From positions 1 through 23,549 of IMG/VR virus record IMGVR_UViG_3300042924_006037: 23,549 bases of DNA; one strand, written 5' to 3'. Origin of the DNA: a virus. The position numbers and the translations under genes are program-made. Of this stretch, positions 1 to 5,371 are shown piece by piece (positions within the stretch are counted from its first letter, which is position 1; each line of letters begins with the position of its first letter). The notes beneath the pieces were generated by a model. It worked only from the letters and a program-made list of their open reading frames with translations, made no database searches and was not told where the DNA came from.

Positions 1-147
1 GAGCCTGAGAAGCTGGCGAACGCTCGCCTCATTTCCCTCGCGCCTCAAATGCTGCTCGCGCTGCAACGCCTGACCCACCCAATGGCCGACGACGAGGATC
101 TAGACTACGCGCGGGAGGTCATTGCCAGGGCGAAAGGCCAGCAATGA
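1..147 (+). CDS. C-terminal end of a small phage protein (5' end outside window)
   Basis: The frame is open from base 1 and stops with TGA at 145-147, giving 48 visible residues. The visible part, NARLISLAPQMLLALQRL followed by DYAREVIARAKGQQ, matches from memory a very common family of small phage proteins whose C-terminus reads like NARLIAAAPDLLEAL ... ARAAIAKA. The function of that family is unknown. Its stop overlaps the next start as ATGA (144-147), so the two are probably translationally coupled. The family call rests on pattern recognition only. Confidence 0.75.
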   Translation, partial: EPEKLANARLISLAPQMLLALQRLTHPMADDEDLDYAREVIARAKGQQ

Positions 148-332
148 AGCACACTCACAAACCGAAAACATTCATCAGCCGATGTTTCAGCGGTCCGGTT
201 GATTCGCGCCGTCCGAATCCTCGCGCGCATGGATGGGCGACGGTCGAGCAAATATGCCCCTGCGGCGCATGGCGGATGGTCAACGTGAACCAAGGCCAGA
301 AGGAACTTGGCCATTGGCAATCCGAGCGGTAA
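144..332 (+). CDS. Small CxCG-containing phage protein, unknown function
   Basis: This 62-residue protein starts on the ATGA shared with the preceding stop. The N-terminal half is basic and the C-terminal half reads HGWATVEQICPCGAWRMVNV, with Cys38 and Cys40 in a CPCG turn. That resembles small phage proteins with a single half zinc-knuckle, but only two cysteines are clustered, so metal binding would need a dimer or His partners. The overlapping start and co-oriented neighbours support it as a real gene. No function can be assigned. Confidence 0.7.
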   Translation: MKHTHKPKTFISRCFSGPVDSRRPNPRAHGWATVEQICPCGAWRMVNVNQGQKELGHWQSER

Positions 333-334
333 AT

Positions 335-343
335 CCTAAGAAA
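335..343 (+). promoter_or_regulatory. CCTAAGAAA leader element
   Basis: A CCTAAGAAA string lies in the 34-base gap before the transglycosylase start at 367, which has no SD. Near-identical strings precede the starts at 5372, 5874, 8659 and, on the minus strand, 22565. Role unknown; an initiation or promoter element is inferred only from recurrence. Confidence 0.3.
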
Positions 344-366
344 ATCACGCAAACGAGAATCAAATT

Positions 367-747
367 ATGCATCCACTCCTCTTATCCGCCCTGATTCAGA
401 TTGAATCCGGCGGCAACGACCAAGCCCGTGGGCGTCACGGCGAGCTTGGCGCCTTGCAGATCAAATCGATCATGGTCCGCGATATCAACCGCATCATGGG
501 GACGCACTACGCGCACCAACAAGTCACCAACCGGGCAACCGCGACATTCATCGCCAATGCATACCTTTCGCACTACGGACGCAACCTCAGCGACGAATCC
601 TTAGCTCGGCTCTGGCAAGGTGGGCCAAAAGCCCTTAAAAGATCGTTCACGCGCGCGTACGGAAAACGTGTCATACGCGAGCTTGAACGCCAGCGAACCG
701 TCAAGGATTCCTTGACAGTTGCGACTCGAAACGAAACTCGACAGTAA
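367..747 (+). CDS. Putative lytic transglycosylase (SLT/lysozyme-like fold)
   Basis: This 126-residue protein opens with ALIQIESGGND, the typical catalytic-Glu segment of soluble lytic transglycosylases (Glu13), followed by GELGALQIK (26-33), the GxxQI motif that comes next in that family, and LARLWQGGPKAL (about 80-91), which resembles the W/YNGG element. Known members cleave the MurNAc-GlcNAc bond of peptidoglycan. It has no signal peptide or membrane segment, so as an endolysin it would need a holin; the only small membrane protein seen here is at 10557. It is about domain-length. It lies in the early-type operon rather than with the virion genes. A 25-base near-palindrome sits in its 3' end. 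The start has no SD and is preceded by an A-rich leader. Confidence 0.7.
   Translation: MHPLLLSALIQIESGGNDQARGRHGELGALQIKSIMVRDINRIMGTHYAHQQVTNRATATFIANAYLSHYGRNLSDESLARLWQGGPKALKRSFTRAYGKRVIRELERQRTVKDSLTVATRNETRQ
696..720. repeat. 25-base near-perfect palindrome
   Basis: Arms GTCAAGG (700-706) and CCTTGAC (710-716) flank ATT and extend outward as AAC/GTT, with one mismatched pair. It lies in the last codons of the transglycosylase. No U-run follows, so it is not a standard terminator; an operator or RNA hairpin is possible. Confidence 0.4.
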
Positions 748-755
748 AAACCCCA

Positions 756-774
756 TTTTCACCGGACGGTAAAA
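756..774. repeat. Near-palindrome TTTTcACCG-ga-CGGTaAAAA
   Basis: The gap between the transglycosylase stop and the start at 787 contains TTTT-ACCG and CGGT-AAAA half sites with one mismatched pair and a 2-base centre. The symmetry suggests a binding site for a dimeric regulator, but a chance palindrome of this size is possible. Confidence 0.25.
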
Positions 775-786
775 CAACAGAAACCA

Positions 787-1020
787 ATGAAACTAACCAT
801 TCAATCCCGCGACAACGCACAGACGATTGTCGATCTATTCAACGCAATCATAACCGGCGAGTGCGAGACACCAGGCGTTACACCCCTCTCGATTTATGAT
901 GAGGATAAGCATATCTGCTCCCTGATTGATTCACTCGGCAATCAAATCCTTGAACTGATCATCGAACGCGAGGAGGGCGACAAGCTCATGCAGATCGGCG
1001 AACCGGAGACGCTGCAATGA
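787..1020 (+). CDS. Hypothetical acidic protein, 77 aa
   Basis: I do not recognise this protein. It is acidic, starts MKLTIQSRDNAQTIVDLFNAI and contains a probable beta-strand pair around residues 36-60 (LSIYDEDKHICSLIDSLGNQILELII). The start at 787 is the first ATG after a 39-base gap and lacks an SD, being preceded by an A/C-rich stretch like other first-in-run genes here. Its TGA overlaps the next ATG (1017-1020). The coupling supports it being translated. Confidence 0.6.
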   Translation: MKLTIQSRDNAQTIVDLFNAIITGECETPGVTPLSIYDEDKHICSLIDSLGNQILELIIEREEGDKLMQIGEPETLQ

Positions 1021-1322
1021 TCGACAGCAAAACATTTTACCAAAACCTTTCCGAAAAGGTCCTTGTGCAGGCTAGTACGATGCCGCTCAAAGACCTAATC
1101 GAGAATCTCGAATCAGTCGCGCACATGATGCATTCGCCAATGCTCCGCGAGGTGGCGAACCGGCTTCGCAACGCCGATTGCGCGACGACGATACTGGAGG
1201 ATTCGCTTTTCTATGCGCGGATGTACCGCGACACGACGAGCGAGGGCGATAATCGGAGGAGAATGCTGATCGACGATGCGGAGACGGTTGTTTCGCTGAT
1301 TCGAAATGGAGGATGCGAATGA
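1017..1322 (+). CDS. Hypothetical helical protein, 101 aa
   Basis: This protein is unrecognised. It appears mainly alpha-helical, with segments around residues 18-48 (ASTMPLKDLIENLESVAHMMHSPMLREVANRL) and 80-97 (LIDDAETVVSLIRNGG), and has no obvious catalytic motif. The start is fused to the upstream stop as ATGA, with GGAG at 1005-1008 giving an 8-base SD spacing. Its own stop is fused to the next start at 1319. Real by position and coupling; function unknown. Confidence 0.6.
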   Translation: MIDSKTFYQNLSEKVLVQASTMPLKDLIENLESVAHMMHSPMLREVANRLRNADCATTILEDSLFYARMYRDTTSEGDNRRRMLIDDAETVVSLIRNGGCE

Positions 1323-1564
1323 GCCGCAATCTCTTCGCCCCGCCCAAGTTCAAGGTGCAAATATCCGGCGCGATTGGCTGGAGCGACTTGAAGGAGCGTG
1401 TGGTCAGCTTCAAAACGGTCGAATTCCGCACGCGCAAGGAGGCGGAAGCGGCGGCCAAAGACCTCAATCCCGGCGAGTACACGCAAGGGAGACTTCGCGT
1501 CGTGCCGGTCGAGATGCCGGAGGACTACGATGTGTATCCGGTAGCGGAGCGGACGAGCGTATGA
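1319..1564 (+). CDS. Hypothetical protein, 81 aa
   Basis: The start is chosen at 1319 (MSRNLFAPPK) rather than the in-frame ATG at 1313, because 1319 forms an ATGA junction with the preceding stop and has GGAGGA at 1308-1313 with 5-base spacing. The protein is basic to neutral with segments FKTVEFRTRKEAEAAAKDL and GRLRVVPVEMPEDYDVYPV, suggestive of a small alpha/beta fold. I cannot name the family. Its stop (1562-1564) is fused as ATGA to the start of the long second frame at 1561. Confidence 0.6.
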   Translation: MSRNLFAPPKFKVQISGAIGWSDLKERVVSFKTVEFRTRKEAEAAAKDLNPGEYTQGRLRVVPVEMPEDYDVYPVAERTSV

Positions 1565-2376
1565 GGCAATCATGCATCATCATCCCGTCAATCTTGTCGA
1601 ATTCTGCGCCGGATATTGCGGAATTGGAATCGGACTCAAGTCGGTTGTCCGAAATTTACGCACTATCGCTTACATCGAAAGGGAAGCATATGCCGCCGCG
1701 AACCTGGCTGGCAAAATTGAAGAGGGACGACTGGATGCAGCGCCTATCTGGTCGGACCTGCTCGACTTCCCGTATGGAAAGTTTCGAGGATTGGTGGATA
1801 TCGCGGCTGCGGGAATCCCGTGCCAGCCGCATAGTCACGCAGGATTGCGTAAAGGGGGGGGCGACGAGCGATTCCTTTTTGGCGACTGGCTGCGAGGACT
1901 CCAGCAGATGCGGCCAAGATGCATTCTCATCGAAAACGTCGAAGGACTGCTCACCAGTAAGATGCCAGATGGAACTCTTTGCATCCGGTGGACGCTGGAG
2001 AGACTGGAGCGCATGGGCTACCGGACTGCGAGCGGCATATTCAGCGCGGAGGAATGCGGCGCGCCTCATATTAGAAAGCGGGTCTGGATTCTGGCCTACG
2101 CCAACGGCGAACGAGGACAAGGATCAGAATGCTTCCTTCGCGACGCTTGCCAGATTGGACAAGGGCGGTCGGATTCTGCGTCGGATAGCGACATTGGCGA
2201 TGCGTGGAAATGGCCAAGTGGGCCAGAGCAACCTCAACGATGGTGGGAGCCGTCGCGAACGATTGAATCCAGCATGGGTCGAAAGTCTGCTCGGTCTGCC
2301 GTCGTCTTGGACAGACTGCGCCTCCTCGGAAACGGAGTCGTGCCAGCAACCGCCGCACTCGCATTCAAAACTCTAG
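1561..2376 (+). CDS. Overlapping second-frame ORF, WPTPTA / LNPxWVExLxG family
   Basis: A second frame is open from 1306 to 2376 and overlaps nearly all of the methyltransferase on the same strand. The preferred start is ATG 1561, fused as ATGA to the upstream stop, giving 271 residues. It carries segments I recall from a recurrent phage hypothetical family: SLTSKGKHMPPRTWLAK (about 36-52), FWPTPTANED (177-186) and LNPAWVESLLGLPSSWTD (235-252). The composition is rich in Ser and Arg with scattered Cys, as expected of an out-of-frame product, so it may be an over-annotated alternative frame of a conserved methyltransferase rather than an expressed protein. The fused start and 816-base openness favour a closer look. 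Function unknown. Confidence 0.45.
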   Translation: MRQSCIIIPSILSNSAPDIAELESDSSRLSEIYALSLTSKGKHMPPRTWLAKLKRDDWMQRLSGRTCSTSRMESFEDWWISRLRESRASRIVTQDCVKGGATSDSFLATGCEDSSRCGQDAFSSKTSKDCSPVRCQMELFASGGRWRDWSAWATGLRAAYSARRNAARLILESGSGFWPTPTANEDKDQNASFATLARLDKGGRILRRIATLAMRGNGQVGQSNLNDGGSRRERLNPAWVESLLGLPSSWTDCASSETESCQQPPHSHSKL

Positions 2377-2396
2377 CGCGAGAACTTCTCGTCTAA
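1572..2396 (+). CDS. C5-cytosine DNA methyltransferase
   Basis: This 274-residue protein shows the C5-methyltransferase motif order. Motif I is EFCAGYCGIGIGLK (10-23), which binds AdoMet. Motif IV is GIPCQPHSHAG (81-91) with the catalytic Cys84. Motif VI is ENVEG (121-125), motif VIII is GAPHIRKRVW (163-172), and motif X is LGNGVVPATA (252-261). It would methylate cytosine C5 in a short DNA target. The target-recognition stretch between VIII and X is only about 70 residues and looks low-complexity, so specificity is unclear. No restriction enzyme is nearby; protection from host restriction is the likely role. The start at 1572 has GAGG at 1563-1566 with 5-base spacing. The second-frame ORF 1561-2376 runs through it. 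Confidence 0.9.
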   Translation: MHHHPVNLVEFCAGYCGIGIGLKSVVRNLRTIAYIEREAYAAANLAGKIEEGRLDAAPIWSDLLDFPYGKFRGLVDIAAAGIPCQPHSHAGLRKGGGDERFLFGDWLRGLQQMRPRCILIENVEGLLTSKMPDGTLCIRWTLERLERMGYRTASGIFSAEECGAPHIRKRVWILAYANGERGQGSECFLRDACQIGQGRSDSASDSDIGDAWKWPSGPEQPQRWWEPSRTIESSMGRKSARSAVVLDRLRLLGNGVVPATAALAFKTLARELLV

Positions 2397-2496
2397 CCGT
2401 AGGCCAAACGAGCGCATCCAAAACCATGTCATTTCATCGATTCGATTCTAGCGTCGCGAAAGCCCCGTCCGCTACCGACACATCATCCGACAATCA

Positions 2497-2631
2497 AAAC
2501 GCGCCAGCGAGGCGTTTAGAGCGTTTGAACGCTATGTCGATGGGTCGTTCGAGCGGCGTTTTCTCTTCCGTTTCATCCGAACCGTTTGCGACACCGCCGT
2601 TCAAGGCGGGGAGCGAAGCAAAACGGTTTCG
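2497..2631 (+). ncRNA. Candidate structured RNA: three hairpins upstream of terminator
   Basis: Hairpin 1 pairs AAACG..CC with GGCGTTT around loop AGCGA (2497-2517). Hairpin 2 is the near-palindrome AGCGTT-TG-AACGCT (2520-2533). Hairpin 3 pairs CGAA-CCGTTT-GC (2578-2589) with GCAAAACGGTTTCG (2618-2631) and has an inner CCGCC/GGCGG stem (2594-2598 with 2605-2609). The terminator hairpin starts two bases later. Together these could be a small RNA, a regulated leader or an origin-associated structure. No known RNA family is recognised. Confidence 0.35.
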
Positions 2632-2633
2632 TG

Positions 2634-2684
2634 ATGAAACCCTTACCTCCTTGGTTTTTTAATACCAAGGAGGGTTTCATTTTA
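2634..2684 (+). terminator. Rho-independent terminator-like hairpin
   Basis: Arms ATGAAACCC plus TCCTTGGT (2634-2655, with a 5-base bulge) pair with ACCAAGGA plus GGGTTTCAT (2664-2680), giving 17 base pairs around a T-rich loop, and TTTT follows at 2680-2683. It would end the transcript carrying the methyltransferase. The arms are nearly symmetric, but the minus-strand side has no gene to terminate. Confidence 0.7.
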
Positions 2685-2800
2685 GTGAAATAGATAACAG
2701 CGCAAGCTAACCGAGAAGAGTAGGAAACGAACCGTGAATTCAGAAAACGAAAAACATGGTGTTGACAAGAGGATGATCTAACCGCAGACTAGAGTTCGAT

Positions 2801-3382
2801 ATGAGCTTTCTACCAACGGGGAAAACCCCCAGAACGATGTTCAGCGAGATGCCGCCGAAGACGCACGACGTTGACACGGCGAAGTCTGAAGTACTGGCCT
2901 ACATCTGCCAGGAGATGTCCTGCGACATGTCTAAGGCGATTCGGCTCTTCAACTCCATGCGCCATCCGAAGTGTCGGGTGCTGGTCTTCGACAAGATCGA
3001 GCGGCAATGGAAGGGCTGCTCCTTCAGGCCGAGCGATGCGGAGACAAGCGAGCTTTCGATCCTGCGTGAGCATCGGTCCTTGGAGCGACAGGTTGCTGCG
3101 GTTCGATCCGAGCTTCGAAGGTTGGCCAAGGAGGTCGAGATTTTGAAGAAGCGAACCAAGTCCAAGCGCAAGAGCGGCAATGAGAAGCAAGAGGGTGATG
3201 CAGAGGATTTGCCGGTCGAGCATGATGAGCGGACTGAAATCGACGACAGCGACGCGTTCATTCCATACATCGACATGGAGGAGGCCAACCGAATCGCGCT
3301 GATTGCCCAAGAAAAGCGTCAAAAAGAGCTGGAAGCGGAGCAAAAAGAAAATCTTCGCAAGGCAATGATGATTTGCCGTTGA
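2801..3382 (+). CDS. Hypothetical coiled-coil protein, 193 aa
   Basis: I do not recognise this protein. The N-terminal part (20-75) looks globular and includes KAIRLFNSMRHPKCRVLVFDKIERQW. Residues 85-118 are strongly coiled-coil (LREHRSLERQVAAVRSELRR), followed by a lysine-rich linker, an acidic stretch at 130-152, and a second charged helix at 160-188. It is the first gene after the terminator and structured region, and precedes the DNA-binding and recombination genes. No SD precedes 2801; in-frame ATGs at 2837 and 2851 are possible alternatives. A minus-strand frame (2810-3751) is also open but is judged a shadow. Confidence 0.65.
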   Translation: MSFLPTGKTPRTMFSEMPPKTHDVDTAKSEVLAYICQEMSCDMSKAIRLFNSMRHPKCRVLVFDKIERQWKGCSFRPSDAETSELSILREHRSLERQVAAVRSELRRLAKEVEILKKRTKSKRKSGNEKQEGDAEDLPVEHDERTEIDDSDAFIPYIDMEEANRIALIAQEKRQKELEAEQKENLRKAMMICR

Positions 3383-3430
3383 CACGACTCCAGACAACTG
3401 CAACGCTACGTCCGCAACGATGACCAATTT

Positions 3431-3511
3431 TTGGCAACCAAGCGTAGAGCGCATCGAGATGATGCGACGGGGTTTTGGATTTTTTCCCCTGACTGACCAC
3501 TTGGTTGCCAA
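3431..3511 (+). promoter_or_regulatory. 12-bp inverted repeat enclosing two hairpins before the HTH gene
   Basis: TTGGCAACCAAG (3431-3442) and its exact reverse complement CTTGGTTGCCAA (3500-3511) flank 57 bases. Inside are CGCATC-gagat-GATGCG (3450-3466) and GGGG...CCCC (3469-3489), so the RNA could fold into a three-way junction whose closing stem ends 9 bases before ATG 3521. Alternatively, each arm contains TTGG-N3-CCAA and could be one of two operators for a dimeric regulator. Confidence 0.5.
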
Positions 3512-3520
3512 CCCCCTTTC

Positions 3521-3796
3521 ATGAAAGTCTTCACTGCCAAAGACACGGCAAAGATGCTCCAAATATGCACCGAGACGCTTCGTCGTATCGTTCGCACCGA
3601 CGGCATCCAGCACCGGAGAATTGGCCGACGCATTTTGTTCACTGAAGCCGACATCGCGGCGATTCTTGAGAGTCGAGCGATGACCGGAGCCGTGAACCCC
3701 TACCAGCGCAAACAACCAAAACAACAAACCGAGAATACAAATGAGCAGCAACCTAGTTCCGACAACACCGCAGCCCCTGAGTCCGGCCAGTCCTGA
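3521..3796 (+). CDS. MerR/excisionase-type helix-turn-helix DNA-binding protein
   Basis: Residues 4-49 (FTAKDTAKMLQICTETLRRIVRTDGIQHRRIGRRILFTEADIAAIL, shown here in part as family hallmarks FTAKDTAKML and GRRILFTEADI) match the HTH_17 excisionase-like domain: a helix-turn-helix followed by a beta wing. The remaining 40 residues are a Gln/Asn/Pro-rich tail that probably exists because the gene overlaps the next by 56 bases. Such proteins act as excisionases, plasmid replication regulators or transcription factors. With no integrase in the window, a regulator is the safer reading. The upstream inverted repeat (3431-3511) could be its target. The start has no SD and is 9 bases after the repeat arm. 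Confidence 0.8.
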   Translation: MKVFTAKDTAKMLQICTETLRRIVRTDGIQHRRIGRRILFTEADIAAILESRAMTGAVNPYQRKQPKQQTENTNEQQPSSDNTAAPESGQS

Positions 3797-4556
3797 CAGC
3801 TCCGAATTCTACTCCCGCATTGGCACCTCGCTTGAGGCAGTCAAGGAGCTAGGATCATGGATTGCCCGAAGCGGTGTCTTCAATTGCCAGAAGGACGAGC
3901 AAGGCAACATGATTGCCCTTGAATGTCTGGCAACGCGCAAGACTCCGTTCGACTTCAAGCGAGAGTTCCATTTGGTGAACGGCTCCCTGACGATGCGCTC
4001 CGATGCCATGCTCGCCGGATACCGCACTCGCGGCGGCAAGGTCATTTGGAAGCAGTTCGATTCCACCGCCGCGATTGGCGTCTGGAAGTATGACGGCAAC
4101 GAATGCGAAATCGGATTCACGACCGAGGACGCAAAAATCGCAGGATTGCTTCCCGCTAAACCCGGAAGTGGCTGGGCTAAAGACCCTTCCGCAATGCTCC
4201 GTGCGCGCTGCATCTCGAAGGCTATTCGAATGCTCGCCCCTGAAGTTGTTGCTGGCGTTTATACCCCAGAAGAGGCCGCTGACTTTGCTTCGTCACCGTC
4301 AGCACCCACCGTCACCACTGCGACGCGCCAGACGGTCAATGTGACACCGGAAGTCACCTTCTCGCTGGTCGAGAAGCTGGAGCAGATTCTTGAGCCACAT
4401 TCCGACATCGCCAATGCGTTTTTGCTGTCGAAGAACCTAATCAAGGAAGGTCAGAACTTCCGCGATGTCTCGACCAAGGTGGCCAACATGATCATCGCCG
4501 ACAGCGACAGTTTCCTGATCAAGGCTAAGGCGTTCTCCGAACCGACCATCGAATGA
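3741..4556 (+). CDS. RecT-like single-strand annealing recombinase
   Basis: This 271-residue protein has the C-terminal core signature of RecT-family annealing proteins, AMLRARCISKAIRMLAPEV followed by AGVYTPEEAADF (about 151-182). An earlier region (MRSDAMLAGYRTRGGKVIWKQFDSTAAIGVWKYDGNE, 85-121) is compatible with the same fold. It would coat single-stranded DNA and pair it with complementary strands during phage recombination. The next gene is a PD-(D/E)XK nuclease sharing an ATGA (4553-4556), the expected RecE-RecT pairing. The start overlaps the HTH gene by 56 bases and has an A-rich leader without SD. It is typical RecT length; the exact subfamily is unconfirmed. Confidence 0.8.
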   Translation: MSSNLVPTTPQPLSPASPDSSEFYSRIGTSLEAVKELGSWIARSGVFNCQKDEQGNMIALECLATRKTPFDFKREFHLVNGSLTMRSDAMLAGYRTRGGKVIWKQFDSTAAIGVWKYDGNECEIGFTTEDAKIAGLLPAKPGSGWAKDPSAMLRARCISKAIRMLAPEVVAGVYTPEEAADFASSPSAPTVTTATRQTVNVTPEVTFSLVEKLEQILEPHSDIANAFLLSKNLIKEGQNFRDVSTKVANMIIADSDSFLIKAKAFSEPTIE

Positions 4557-5347
4557 GCATTCTAAACCGCCACGTTAATTTCGACATGGCTGCTGAGAAG
4601 TACCATGCCGTTGATGCTCTCTCGAAAAGCATGATGTCCAAGATCCTTAAGTCCCCGGCGCATTATCGTGCCGCGCTGGAGGAGCATCAGGAGCCGACGA
4701 AAGCGATGCAGATGGGTACGGCGATTCACACCGCCGTTCTCGAACCGCACCTGTACTCGCAGGTCGTCGCCGTCGTTCCGCCTGACATCGATGGCAGGAC
4801 GAAGGAAGGCAAAGCGTGGAAGGAAGCGCATAAGAGCCGTATCCACATGACCCACGCCGAGGACATCGATGTCCAGGGTGTCGCCAATAGCGTCCGCCGC
4901 CATCCGTTCTGGGACATCATCCATCTCAATCACAAGATCGAGGCAAGCGTCTTCGCCGAGGATGAGGACACTGGCCTACCTCTCAAAGCGCGTCCCGATC
5001 TGTGGGTCGAGGATCATACGCTTGTCGATGTGAAGACGACCGACGACGCGACGCCCGAGGGCTTCAGCCGCACGGTGACTAGCTTCGGCTACCACATTCA
5101 GGCCGCGCATTATCTGGAGATGACAGGCGCGGAGAACTTCATCTTCGTTGCGGTCGAGCGTAAGGCTCCGTATGCGGTCGGCATCTACAAGCTGGATGCC
5201 GAATGGCTTCAGGCCGGCGCGAACCTGCGTCGCAAGGCTATCACGCTGCTGCACGAATGCAAAGCATTGGACAGTTGGCCAGCCTATCCAACCGCAGTCC
5301 AAACCCTTTCTTGCCCAAAGTGGGTCTTGAATAAGTCAGAGAGCTAA
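4553..5347 (+). CDS. RecE/YqaJ-like PD-(D/E)XK exonuclease
   Basis: This 264-residue protein carries the nuclease signature in order: SKSMMSKILKSPAHYRA (25-40), the N-terminal helix typical of RecE-type nucleases; GTAIHTAVLEP (55-65); LKARPDLW (144-151), with the metal-binding Asp149; LVDVKTTDDA (157-166), the D-x-K pair Asp159/Lys161; and YHIQAAHYLEM (180-190), the QxxxY motif. The family (DUF3799-like, PDDEXK) resects double-stranded ends to load the annealing protein. Fusion of the start with the RecT-like stop supports joint function. The full domain is present, without the long N-terminal extension of E. coli RecE. Confidence 0.85.
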   Translation: MSILNRHVNFDMAAEKYHAVDALSKSMMSKILKSPAHYRAALEEHQEPTKAMQMGTAIHTAVLEPHLYSQVVAVVPPDIDGRTKEGKAWKEAHKSRIHMTHAEDIDVQGVANSVRRHPFWDIIHLNHKIEASVFAEDEDTGLPLKARPDLWVEDHTLVDVKTTDDATPEGFSRTVTSFGYHIQAAHYLEMTGAENFIFVAVERKAPYAVGIYKLDAEWLQAGANLRRKAITLLHECKALDSWPAYPTAVQTLSCPKWVLNKSES

Positions 5348-5361
5348 AACCAAAATCGAAA

Positions 5362-5371
5362 CCTAACAATT
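5362..5371 (+). promoter_or_regulatory. CCTAACAATT leader directly before ATG
   Basis: CCTAACAAT at 5362-5370 plus one T abuts the ATG at 5372, which has no SD. The same nine bases plus C abut the minus-strand ATG at 22565, where they fill the whole 10-base gap between genes. This is a recurring leader of unknown mechanism. Confidence 0.35.

Larger units (their letters stand above)
2397..2800. other. 404-base structured intergenic region
   Basis: No convincing protein gene fits here. A 78-codon plus-strand frame at 2426-2662 is low complexity and ends inside the terminator hairpin, and the more protein-like frame after 2451 has no start codon. The region holds a chain of hairpins (2497-2631), a terminator-like hairpin (2634-2684) and then an A-rich stretch with a TTGACA at 2762-2767 but no good -10. 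A 15-codon GTG frame at 2734-2781 follows AGGAAA and could be a leader peptide, with little support. Confidence 0.5.

Noticed and set aside
2426-2662. A 78-codon plus-strand frame in the large gap
   Set aside because: It is low complexity, has no SD, ends inside the terminator hairpin and ignores the RNA structures seen there.
2762-2767. TTGACA as a sigma70 promoter
   Set aside because: No acceptable -10 hexamer lies 15-19 bases downstream; it is kept only as a weak hint.
2734-2781. A 15-codon GTG leader-peptide frame
   Set aside because: It has AGGAAA upstream but no attenuator-like structure or codon bias; it cannot be distinguished from chance.
2810-3751. A 313-codon open frame on the minus strand
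   Set aside because: It is antisense to the coiled-coil gene, the structured segment and the HTH gene, has no family features beyond a chance hydrophobic start, and opposes all neighbours.
3521-3796. Excisionase as the definite function of the HTH_17 protein
   Set aside because: No integrase or attachment sites are visible, so a general DNA-binding call is safer.
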